A stretch of 64,000 bases of DNA, taken from DASUBV01 sp963725175. Its GTDB lineage: Bacteria > Actinomycetota > Actinomycetes > Streptosporangiales > Streptosporangiaceae. The DNA is taken from NCBI GenBank assembly GCA_963725175.1, contig CAVRXH010000006.1:2480001-2544000 (forward strand). Direction: 5' to 3'. Positions within the stretch are counted from its first letter, which is position 1, and every line of letters begins with the position of its first letter. Below the pieces are notes generated by a model, which saw only the letters and a program-made list of their open reading frames with translations, was not told where the DNA came from and ran no database searches. The position numbers and the translations under genes are program-made. Below are positions 1-7,419 of the stretch, piece after piece.

Positions 1-150
1 CGTCGACTTGCCGCAGCCGGACTCGCCGACCACGCCGAGGAACTCGCCGGGGGCCAGCGTCAGGCTCACCCGGTCCACGGCCCTGGCCGGCTCGCCGCGG
101 GTCTGGTAGTCGACGCTGACCTCGCGCACATCCAGGATGGAGTCAGCCAC
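1..150 (-). CDS. ABC transporter ATP-binding protein, OppD/DppD-like (N-terminal fragment)
   Basis: Only the first ~50 residues lie inside the window; the gene runs off the left edge. It starts at a GTG (148-150) preceded by a good AGGAGG site. The fragment ends in a complete Walker A motif, GESGCGKST, typical of the ATPases that power peptide/nickel/oligosaccharide importers. The start overlaps the stop of the upstream permease by 8 nt, so it is the next cistron of the same operon (binding protein, permease, permease, ATPase). The ATP-binding role is sure; substrate and subtype (D or F subunit) cannot be told from this piece. Confidence 0.85.
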   Translation of the reverse strand, partial: MADSILDVREVSVDYQTRGEPARAVDRVSLTLAPGEFLGVVGESGCGKST

Positions 151-1060
151 GCCGCCTCCTGACGGGCCGGAGGGCCGGGTTACTGATCTCGTCGAACGCG
201 TAGTTGAGCAAGGCGAACGCCCCGCCGAGCAGCGCGATGCCCAGGCCGGGCGCGACGGCCCACAGCGGCGCCCCCGCCTGCAGCGCCTCGTTGTTCTGCG
301 CCCAGAACAGCATCGTCCCCCAGCTAGAGGAGTCCGGGTTGCCCAGCCCGATGAACTGAAGTCCGGCCGCGGCGAGCACCGCGTACACCGCCGCGCCGAG
401 GAAGTTGGCGACGATGAGCGAGGTCATCGTCGGCATGATCTCGAACAGGATGATCCGGCCCTGCCGCTCGCCGCGCACCCTGGCCGCGATGAGGAAGTCC
501 CGGTTGCGCAGCGACAGCGCCTGGGACCTGAGCTGTCTCGCCCCGTACGACCAGCCGGTCACCACCAGGACAGCCACGAGGATCGCGTTCCCGCCGTTCT
601 TCGAGTAGGCGGCGATGATCACGATCAGCGGGAACGCCGGGATCACCAGGAACACGTCGGTGAACAGCGACAGCACCCCGTCGATGAGCCCGCCCCGGTA
701 GGCGGCCCAGATGCCGACCAGCACCGATAGCACGGTAGCCAGGCCGCCGGCCACCACCGCGAGGAAGATCGACTCCCTGGTGCCGTACACCCACTGGGCG
801 AAGATGTCCTGCCCGTAGGAGGTGGTGCCGAACAGGTGCCCGGCCGACGGGCCCGCGGTCTTGGCGTAGATCTCGGCGTTCGGGTTGTCGTGCGCCAGCA
901 CGCCGGGGAACAACGCCAGGAACAGGAAGATCACCAGCAGGGTCAGCCCGGCGAGTGCCTTGCGGTTGCCGGCCACCGCCCTGGCCAGGTTGCCGGCGGT
1001 GCCCGCGCCGAGGCGGCCCAGCCCGGCCCTGGGCCTAGCGGCCATGGATGATGCGGTCAT
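143..1060 (-). CDS. ABC transporter permease, DppC/OppC family
   Basis: A 305-residue inner-membrane permease. An N-terminal transmembrane segment (about residues 36-56) is followed by an extracytoplasmic stretch containing GTTSYGQDIFAQWVYGTRES, typical of DppC/OppC proteins, and then the multi-helix BPD transport core. The cytoplasmic EAA-like loop is near residues 185-215 (AARVRGERQGRII). Length is normal for the family. It lies 7 bp downstream of the first permease gene and overlaps the ATPase gene. The pair of permeases forms the channel of a peptide- or glycan-type importer. Confidence 0.9.
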   Translation of the reverse strand: MTASSMAARPRAGLGRLGAGTAGNLARAVAGNRKALAGLTLLVIFLFLALFPGVLAHDNPNAEIYAKTAGPSAGHLFGTTSYGQDIFAQWVYGTRESIFLAVVAGGLATVLSVLVGIWAAYRGGLIDGVLSLFTDVFLVIPAFPLIVIIAAYSKNGGNAILVAVLVVTGWSYGARQLRSQALSLRNRDFLIAARVRGERQGRIILFEIMPTMTSLIVANFLGAAVYAVLAAAGLQFIGLGNPDSSSWGTMLFWAQNNEALQAGAPLWAVAPGLGIALLGGAFALLNYAFDEISNPALRPVRRRRG

Positions 1061-1067
1061 CGCGCCC

Positions 1068-2051
1068 TCATGACTGGGTCCTGGTGCGCGGGTCGAGCGC
1101 CAGCGTGACGAAGTCCACCGCCAGGATCGCCACCAGCACCGCCACGGTGATCAGCAGGAACAGGGTCTGCATCAGCGCGTAGTCCTCGTTCTGCACGCCC
1201 TCGAGCAGCATGTAGCCGAGGCCCGGGTAGGAGAAGACGTACTCGACCAGGATCGCGCCGCTGACCACGAAGCCCAGCGACATGGCGAACCCGGTCAGGT
1301 TAGGCAGGATCGCGTTGCGGCCCGCATAGTCGAGCATGATCCGCACGGGCGAGAGCCCTTTCCCTCGCGCCATCCGGACATAGTCCTCGGCGAGGGTCGA
1401 GATCATGTTGTTCCGCATGGTCAGGATCCATCCTCCGATCGAGGTCACGAGGATCGTGAAGGCCGGCAGGATCGCGTGCATCAGCACGTCGGAGATAAAC
1501 GGCCAGTTGAAGGCGATGGTGTCGGTATTGGAGTAGCCGAAGCCGGACGGGAACCAGTGCCAGGTGACGGAGAACAGCAGCAGGCAGATCAGCGCCACGA
1601 AGAAGTAGGGGAACGCCGAGGTGATGACGAAAATCGGCGGCAGCAGGCTGTCCAGCAGGCCGCCGCGCTTCCAGGCGCTGACCATCCCGATCAGCGTGCC
1701 GAGCACGAAGGCGAGCACCGTCGTCACCCCGACCAGGCCAATCGTCCACAGCATGGCCGCGCGAATGACCTGGGTTACTGTCTCGGGGAAGAACGTCAGC
1801 GAGACGCCGAAGTGGCCGGTGAGGGTGTTCTTCAGGTAGGTGAAGTACTGGGAGATCTCGCTCTGGCTGGTGTTCACGCCGAACGCGATCTCCAGCGCCT
1901 TGAGCACGGTGCCGTTTACCCGGCCGTGGAATCGCGCCATCATCGCGATGGCCGGGTTGCCCGGCATCAGCCTCGGGACGACGAAGTTGATGGTCAGGCA
2001 GGACCACAGGGTGACCACGAAGAAACCGAGGCGGCGCAGTACGTATCTCAT
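1068..2051 (-). CDS. ABC transporter permease, DppB/OppB family
   Basis: A 327-residue permease starting MRYVLRRLGFFVVTLW, the usual N-terminal helix of DppB-type proteins. It has six predicted membrane segments, and the coupling loop carries DYVRMARGKGLSPVRIM (EAA-loop equivalent). I chose ATG at 2051; a TTG at 2060 is in frame, but the GGAGG would then sit only ~3 nt away. A strong hairpin precedes the gene, separating it from the binding-protein gene, so it is probably expressed at a lower level than the binding protein. Confidence 0.88.
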   Translation of the reverse strand: MRYVLRRLGFFVVTLWSCLTINFVVPRLMPGNPAIAMMARFHGRVNGTVLKALEIAFGVNTSQSEISQYFTYLKNTLTGHFGVSLTFFPETVTQVIRAAMLWTIGLVGVTTVLAFVLGTLIGMVSAWKRGGLLDSLLPPIFVITSAFPYFFVALICLLLFSVTWHWFPSGFGYSNTDTIAFNWPFISDVLMHAILPAFTILVTSIGGWILTMRNNMISTLAEDYVRMARGKGLSPVRIMLDYAGRNAILPNLTGFAMSLGFVVSGAILVEYVFSYPGLGYMLLEGVQNEDYALMQTLFLLITVAVLVAILAVDFVTLALDPRTRTQS

Positions 2052-2105
2052 GGACGGCAACTGCCTCCGGTTTCCACGTCGCGATGACCTCTGCTGACTG
2101 GGCGG

Positions 2106-2140
2106 GCCACTGCCGCCGGCAGGGTGCCGGCGGCAGTGGC
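2106..2140 (-). terminator. Strong hairpin between binding protein and permease genes
   Basis: A perfect 15-bp inverted repeat (2106-2120 and 2126-2140) with a 5-nt loop lies between the stop of the binding-protein gene (2157) and the permease start. Placed here it is likely a partial terminator or mRNA-stabilising stem, a common arrangement that leaves the binding protein in excess over the membrane subunits. Confidence 0.7.
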
Positions 2141-2156
2141 CGCTGCGGGATAGGGG

Positions 2157-3830
2157 TTACTTCGGAGCCAGGTGCAGCAGCACCTGCTCGTCGTCCGGCG
2201 TGTTGTAAGGCGCCGGCTGGGCGTACGGGTTCGACTGCGTCGGCCAGCCGGTGAACTGGCTGGTGCTGTGCTCGTACCAGTCCACGAACGCGGTGATCGG
2301 GATGATCGGCACGTCCGCGAGCATGACCTGCTGCAGCTGGTTCACGATCGAGTGCTGCTCGGCAGAGCTCGTCGTCGACGCGTACTCGCTGATCAGCTTG
2401 TCCGTGGCCGGGTTGTTGTAGCGCTCCCAGTCGGAGGCGGCGGACTGGCCGATCGGCGCCGAGTTCTTGCTGTAGAGCGCCTGCCGCATCTCGTAGTAGG
2501 GACCCGGGCCGCCGGACTCGAAGTTGTACGCGATCTGGTACTTGCCCTTGTAAAGGTCGTTGAGGAAGTCGCTGGTCGCGAGGTTGTCAACGGTGATCTT
2601 GAAGCCGGCGGCGTCCAGCTCGCGCTGGATGATCTGCAGGTCCGCCACCCAGTCGGTGTTGCCGCCCTCGTTGATGATGGTGAAGGCGAGCGGCTTGCCG
2701 TTCTTGGTGAAGACGCCGCCCGCGCCCTTGGTGTAGCCGTCCTTCTGCAGGATCGAGGCGGTCTTGCTCGGGTGGTAGCCGTAGTTGTACTTGGCCGCGA
2801 GCGAGGTGTCGAGCCAGGACGAGAACGTCGGGGTGACGATGGCGGACTGGTTGGACGGCGGCTGGTAGCCGTACTCGCCGATCTTCGCGACCTGCGGGCG
2901 GTTGATGGCGTAGGCCATCGCCTGCCGGACCGCGACGTCATTGAGCGGCGCCACCGTCTGGTTGAGGAACAGCGACAGGTCCGCGATCGGGGGTGCCCAG
3001 AACTGGTTGTCCGGGCTCTTGTCCAGGTAAAGGGCCTTCATGTTCGGGACGAACTGGCCGCCCCACTGCGCCTGGCCGGTGGACAGGAAGGTGTTCGCGG
3101 AGTCGTTCGAGGTGAAGGCGGGGAACTCGACCTTGGCGATCTTCGGCAGGCCGGGCTGCCAGTAGTGCGGGTTCGCCGCGTAGGAGATGTTCTGCGGCGT
3201 GCAGTTCCCGATCTTGTACGGGCCGGTGCCGACCGGCTTGTTGTTGGCGTAGGTCACCGGGTTGGCGATGGAGGACCAGATGTGCTGCGGCACGATGAAG
3301 GTCTGGTCGGCCACGAAGTAGAAGTACGGCACGCCCGCCGTCTTGAACGTCAGCGTGACCTGGTTGCCGCTCTGCGTGACGCTGGAGAGCACGGACCACA
3401 GCGAGTTCAGGTCCAGGGCGGGGAACTTCTTCATCTCATTGAAGGTGAAGGCCACGTCGGCCGCGGTGAGCGGCTTGCCGTCGCTCCACTTGACGCCCTT
3501 GCGGATGGTGAAGGTGAGCACCTTGTTGCCATCGCTCCAGGCGAAGGCGGAGGCCAGCCAGGGTGTCGTCTTCCCGCTTTCTAGCGTGTTGACATAGATC
3601 AGCGGCTCGTAGACAAAGCCGTTGGCGACGCCGTTGACCGCTGGGTTGAATGGGTTGAACCCGCAGGTCCAGAGGGCGCCTTCCTCGTTGTCGATGGTGA
3701 GGACGCCGGATGGTCCTGATCCATGCTTGGCACCCCCCTGGCTTGCCGTTCCTGAGGAGGAGCACGCGGCCAGGCCAATGCACAGGCTGACCGGAAGAGC
3801 TAGACATGCTCCGAGACCACGTCTGTTCAC
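2157..3830 (-). CDS. ABC transporter substrate-binding lipoprotein (family 5, peptide/oligosaccharide)
   Basis: A 557-residue extracytoplasmic binding protein of the SBP_bac_5 family. The N-terminus is a lipoprotein signal with lipobox LAAC (Cys at about residue 23). The body carries the family hallmark VLTFTIRKGVKWSDGKPLTAAD near residues 105-125. The start is a GTG (3828-3830) preceded by AAGGAAG. It is first in a minus-strand operon with two permeases and an ATPase, and is divergent from the ROK regulator at 4251, which is therefore the likely controller. Family 5 proteins bind peptides, oligosaccharides or other solutes, so the ligand cannot be read from sequence; the linked sugar-type enzymes favour a sugar-containing compound. 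Confidence 0.9.
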   Translation of the reverse strand: MNRRGLGACLALPVSLCIGLAACSSSGTASQGGAKHGSGPSGVLTIDNEEGALWTCGFNPFNPAVNGVANGFVYEPLIYVNTLESGKTTPWLASAFAWSDGNKVLTFTIRKGVKWSDGKPLTAADVAFTFNEMKKFPALDLNSLWSVLSSVTQSGNQVTLTFKTAGVPYFYFVADQTFIVPQHIWSSIANPVTYANNKPVGTGPYKIGNCTPQNISYAANPHYWQPGLPKIAKVEFPAFTSNDSANTFLSTGQAQWGGQFVPNMKALYLDKSPDNQFWAPPIADLSLFLNQTVAPLNDVAVRQAMAYAINRPQVAKIGEYGYQPPSNQSAIVTPTFSSWLDTSLAAKYNYGYHPSKTASILQKDGYTKGAGGVFTKNGKPLAFTIINEGGNTDWVADLQIIQRELDAAGFKITVDNLATSDFLNDLYKGKYQIAYNFESGGPGPYYEMRQALYSKNSAPIGQSAASDWERYNNPATDKLISEYASTTSSAEQHSIVNQLQQVMLADVPIIPITAFVDWYEHSTSQFTGWPTQSNPYAQPAPYNTPDDEQVLLHLAPK

Positions 3831-4220
3831 GGATGCTTCCTTATGGGTTAGCTTCTGGACTTTCCTGTTTTCTGGTCCCGGCCTTCGGCGGGGTAAAGAA
3901 CGGGCGCTCGCGGGCGGCTAAGGCGCCGGGCTGGCTGCCGGCCCGCATGACGGGGTGGTGGTAGATCGCGTACTCCTAGACCTGGCTGGTGCTGGTCCGC
4001 GCGTGCACTGCGCGGCGTGCCGGGGTTTCGGGTGGGGCAGCAGCCGGCCACTTCGTCGCGCGCGGCCGCTGCCTCTTCTGCCTGCGAAGACGGCTCCCGG
4101 GGGCCGTGATGCCCTCAGGAGCCGCATGCTCCCGATGCCTCAGGAGGTCTCCGCTGATTCGCTTGCTTTTCTTTTAGATAGTTTCTAGCATGTTCCACAG
4201 ATGGGGTCAAGGAGGACAAA
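3831..4220. promoter_or_regulatory. Divergent intergenic region, probable promoters and regulator site
   Basis: About 390 bp separate the importer operon from the regulator gene. No convincing gene is seen inside. A locally AT-rich stretch near 4164-4190 contains the small inverted repeat TAGA-n5-TCTA (about 4175-4187), a candidate promoter/operator just upstream of the regulator's ribosome site at 4209-4215. The region must hold divergent promoters; the exact boxes are not certain. Confidence 0.4.
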
Positions 4221-4250
4221 ACGAAATCTCTAGCTGGGTCGCCGAGCCTG

Positions 4251-5438
4251 TTGCGTCAGCTCAACGCGACTGTCGTGCTGCGGACGATCCGCGAGCTGGG
4301 ACCTATCTCCCGTACGCAGCTAGCCAAGGAGGTCGGCCTCTCCAACAAGACCGTCAACGACGTGACGGAGTTCCTGCTCAACGAGGGCTTCATCAGGGAT
4401 TACTCCGCCGAGCAGGACAGTCAGACGCGGACTCGCGGGCCGGTGCCGCGGCTGTTCACCTTCTGCGCCGACCTCGGGCACGTGCTCGGGATCGACGTCG
4501 GGGCGGACAAGATCGTGGTCATCGTGGCGAACCTCACCGGGAACGTCGTCGGCTCCGCCCGGCGCCCGACGAGCAGCGCCAAGCCGGTCGAGATCCTCGC
4601 CGGGATCCGGCTCGCCATGGCGAGCGCCCTGGCCGAGTCCCAGGTCGACAAGGCCAGCCTCAAGGCGGTCGCGATCGGCACGCCAGGCGTGGTGGACGCC
4701 GGGCTGATCAGGCTCGCGCCCCAGCTAGGCGACTGGGCGGGCGTGGATCTCGGCCACGAGCTCGACCCGTCCCTGCCCTGCCCGGTGCTGGTCAGGAACG
4801 AGGCGCACCTGTCGATCCTCGCCGAGCGGTGGCGCGGCGCGGCGCAGGGCATCGACGACGCCGTCTACATCCAGCTCGGCGTCGGCGTCGGCGCCGCCCT
4901 GATGATCAGGGGCGAGGCCTACGGCGGGGCCAGCGGCGCGGCCGGCGAGATCGGCTACCTGCCGCTGTTCCGCCAGTCCAGGGTCACCGACGGCCCCGGC
5001 TCGTTCGAGACCGCCGTCGGCGGCACCGCCTACGCCCGGCTGGGCCGGGCGGCGGCCGCCACCGAGAAGGGCGCCGTCCTGCGCGACCTGGCCGGCGGCG
5101 ACCCCGCCGCCGTGGATGCCGAGATCGTCTTCGCGGCGGTCCGGCTCGGCGACCCCGCTGCCCGGCGGATCGTCGAGACGCTGACCGCCACCCTCGCCCG
5201 CGGCGTCGCCGCGGCGGTCGTCCTGCTCGATCCGGCCGCCGTCATCATCGGCGGCGGGCTGTCGCGGGCCGGCGACTCGCTGCTTGAGCCGCTCAGCCGG
5301 CACCTCGGCCGCATCCTGCCGTCCCCGCCCAGGGTGCTGCTGTCATCGCTCGGCTCGGACGCCGTGGCCCTCGGCGCGGTCCGGCTGGCCTGCGAGTTCG
5401 CCGAGAAGCAGCTTTTCGAGTTCGCGTCGTCCGAGTGA
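4251..5438 (+). CDS. ROK-family transcriptional regulator
   Basis: At least 395 residues. An N-terminal winged helix-turn-helix (about residues 10-60; GPISRTQLAKEVGLSNKTVN) is followed by a ROK sugar-kinase-like domain with the phosphate-binding motif LGIDVGADK near 81-89. The domain continues through the glycine-rich segment AVYIQLGVGVGAALMIRGEA and GASGAAGEIG. ROK repressors usually control carbohydrate uptake genes and respond to a sugar or sugar phosphate. The TTG start at 4251 is the first usual start, but family-like coding (SLAGSPSLLRQLN) extends in frame to an ACG at 4221, which sits 5 nt after a perfect AAGGAGG. The gene leads a plus-strand operon and is divergent from the importer. 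Confidence 0.88.
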   Translation: MRQLNATVVLRTIRELGPISRTQLAKEVGLSNKTVNDVTEFLLNEGFIRDYSAEQDSQTRTRGPVPRLFTFCADLGHVLGIDVGADKIVVIVANLTGNVVGSARRPTSSAKPVEILAGIRLAMASALAESQVDKASLKAVAIGTPGVVDAGLIRLAPQLGDWAGVDLGHELDPSLPCPVLVRNEAHLSILAERWRGAAQGIDDAVYIQLGVGVGAALMIRGEAYGGASGAAGEIGYLPLFRQSRVTDGPGSFETAVGGTAYARLGRAAAATEKGAVLRDLAGGDPAAVDAEIVFAAVRLGDPAARRIVETLTATLARGVAAAVVLLDPAAVIIGGGLSRAGDSLLEPLSRHLGRILPSPPRVLLSSLGSDAVALGAVRLACEFAEKQLFEFASSE

Positions 5439-5454
5439 GCGGCCAGGAGAGACA

Positions 5455-5541
5455 GTGACCCAGCTTCAGTTCCGCACCGTGACCACCGCCGGCCCCCGGC
5501 ATTTAACCGCTCACTACCCGCGTTGTGCAGCACCCCCCTAG
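5455..5541 (+). CDS. Small ORF, 28 residues, function unknown
   Basis: A GTG-started ORF with a good AGGAGAG site 6 nt upstream, lying between the ROK gene and the NagB-like gene. It starts VTQLQFRTVTTAG and its stop touches the ribosome site of the next gene. It resembles no family I know and contains a rare TTA codon. It may be a leader peptide coupling translation to the next gene, or the stub of a deleted gene. Confidence 0.25.
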   Translation: MTQLQFRTVTTAGPRHLTAHYPRCAAPP

Positions 5542-5556
5542 GGAGAATAAGGAAAC

Positions 5557-6495
5557 ATGGATTCCCAGCCGGCCGGATCAGCCTTCGACTACAGCCTCGC
5601 GCCGTTCATCACGTTCCGCGACCAGGACGCCTGCCGGCGCGCCCGCGAGATCCCGCGGGAACGGCTCACCGATCATCCGAATCCCGAGTTCAAGATCCGG
5701 ATCATCGACGAGCCCGGCGACTTCTACCATGCCTTCGCCGCCGACCTGGTCGGCCGGATCCGCGAGGCCAGGGACGCGGGGCGCCGTTTCGTGGCGCTCC
5801 TGCCCGTGGGACCCATGCCGCAGTATGAGATCGCCGCGGCCATGATCAACGCCGAGGGCCTGTCGCTGCACCATGTGGACACCTTCAACCTGGACGAGTA
5901 CGCGGACGAGAACGGGGTCACCGCGCCCGCCTCCTGGGCCGGGTCGTTCCAGCGGGCGATGCTGGACACCTTCTTCGGCCGGATCGACGCCGGCCTCCGC
6001 CCGCCGGAGAGCCAGATCCACTTCCCCACCACCGACAAGATCGAGGGCTACGCCGACGAGATCGCGCAGGCCGGCGGCGCTGACGTCTGCTACGGCGGCA
6101 TCGGCTGGAGCGGGCACATCGCGTTCTGGGAGCCGCACCTCGGCCTGGAGTGGGAGGGCGACCTGGACGGCTACAAGCAGGCCGGGCCGCGCCTGGTGGA
6201 CCTGCACCCGATGACCGTCATGCAGAACGCGCTGCACTCCTTCGCCGGCGACTGGTCCCTGGTGCCGCCCAAGGCCAACACCATCGGCGCCAGCCAGATA
6301 CTCGGCGCCCGGCACCGCAGCTTCTGGCTCGACGGCGACGCGGGCGGCGGGCTGTCCTGGCAGCGCTTCATCGCGCGGCTGGTCGCGCACGGCCCGGTCT
6401 CTGAGCTCGTGCCGGGCTCCCTGCTGCAGGAGACCCGCGCCGACTACACCATCCTCGGCGGGGTCGCCGAGAACATCTCGGTCAGCATGGCCTGA
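5557..6495 (+). CDS. NagB/6-phosphogluconolactonase-like sugar-phosphate isomerase/deaminase
   Basis: A 312-residue protein of the glucosamine-6-phosphate deaminase/6-phosphogluconolactonase fold. Diagnostic motifs are DTFNLDEYADENG near residue 108 (compare LNMDEY in NagB) and GGIGWSGHIAFWEPHL near 184 (compare GIGxDGHIAFNEP). It is longer than typical NagB (~260) and the active-site motifs are altered (GWSGH for GxDGH), so it may act on a different sugar phosphate or be a paralogue. The ATG follows GGGAGAATAAGG. It is co-directional with the ROK regulator and the FAH gene. Confidence 0.75.
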   Translation: MDSQPAGSAFDYSLAPFITFRDQDACRRAREIPRERLTDHPNPEFKIRIIDEPGDFYHAFAADLVGRIREARDAGRRFVALLPVGPMPQYEIAAAMINAEGLSLHHVDTFNLDEYADENGVTAPASWAGSFQRAMLDTFFGRIDAGLRPPESQIHFPTTDKIEGYADEIAQAGGADVCYGGIGWSGHIAFWEPHLGLEWEGDLDGYKQAGPRLVDLHPMTVMQNALHSFAGDWSLVPPKANTIGASQILGARHRSFWLDGDAGGGLSWQRFIARLVAHGPVSELVPGSLLQETRADYTILGGVAENISVSMA

Positions 6496-6525
6496 GCCCG
6501 CTCACCCACGAACAGGACCCGTGAC

Positions 6526-7419
6526 GTGCACATCCTCAGATACCGCCTGCCCGGCTCGGCCAGCCCGCGCGTCGGCGTGCTGGCCGGCGGCCGCGTCCAC
6601 GCGCTCGATGACGTTGACGAGCTGGCCGCGCTGTGGGCGCTGCCGCTGGCTGAGCTGCGCCAGCGGCTCGATCAGATCGGCGACATCGGCGAGCTGGCGC
6701 TCGCCGATGTCGAGATCCTGCCGCCGGCGGACGGCCGGACCGAGGTCTGGGCGTCCGGGGTGACCTACGAGGTGTCCCGCGAGGCCCGGATCGAGGAGAG
6801 CGAGCAATCCGCCGATGTCTACCAGCGGGTCTACGACGCCGAGCGGCCTGAGCTGTTCTTCAAGTCGGCCGCCTGGCGGGTCGTCGGGGACGGGCAGCCG
6901 ATCGCCATCCGCGACGACTCGGTGCTGGACGTGCCCGAGCCCGAGGTCGCGCTGGTCATCAACGCCTTCGGCGAGATCGTCGGCTATACCGTCTGCGATG
7001 ACGTCTCCTCGCGTTCCATCGAAGGGGAGAACCCGCTCTACCTGCCGCAGGCGAAGGTCTACCTGGGCGGCTGCGCCCTCGGCCCCTGGATCCGGCCGGC
7101 CTGGGAGATCCCCGACCCGTACGCGCTGGCCATCGACGTGACCATCTTCAGGGGCGGGCAGGCGGCCTGGTCAGGCTCGGCCAGCACCGCCCAGCTGCAC
7201 CGCACCTACGACGAGCTGGTGAGCTGCCTGTTCCGCGCGGACGTGTACCCGGACGGCGTGATCTTGTCGACGGGAACCTGCCTGGTGCCGCCGTCACCCT
7301 TCTCGCTGCGCCAGGACGACGTGGTGCGGATCGAGATCGGCGAGATCGGCGTCCTGCGCACGCCGGTGGTCCGCGGGCTTGACGCGATCCGCGCGGCCTT
7401 CACTGGCACCGCACCCTGA
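6526..7419 (+). CDS. Fumarylacetoacetate hydrolase (FAH) family protein, sugar-acid dehydratase-like subgroup
   Basis: A 297-residue FAH-fold enzyme. The segments WASGVTYEVSREARIEESE, AERPELFFKSAAWR and GYTVCDDVSSRSIEGENPL carry the acidic metal-ligand region and the loop typical of the branch that includes 2-keto-3-deoxy-sugar-acid dehydratases. The C-terminal part VYPDGVILSTGTCLVPP is also conserved. It begins at GTG 6526, 30 bp after the NagB-like gene, with a weak GGA site. The subgroup suggests action on a 2-keto-3-deoxy acid, but that is inferred from motif resemblance only. Its last 20 bp overlap the convergent enolase-superfamily gene. Confidence 0.78.
   Translation: MHILRYRLPGSASPRVGVLAGGRVHALDDVDELAALWALPLAELRQRLDQIGDIGELALADVEILPPADGRTEVWASGVTYEVSREARIEESEQSADVYQRVYDAERPELFFKSAAWRVVGDGQPIAIRDDSVLDVPEPEVALVINAFGEIVGYTVCDDVSSRSIEGENPLYLPQAKVYLGGCALGPWIRPAWEIPDPYALAIDVTIFRGGQAAWSGSASTAQLHRTYDELVSCLFRADVYPDGVILSTGTCLVPPSPFSLRQDDVVRIEIGEIGVLRTPVVRGLDAIRAAFTGTAP

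Noticed and set aside
2172..3584. Long plus-strand open frame of 470 codons opposite the binding-protein gene
   Set aside because: Its product is Arg/Val/Gly-rich low complexity, typical of an antisense frame in GC-rich DNA, and the opposite frame is a clear SBP_bac_5 protein.
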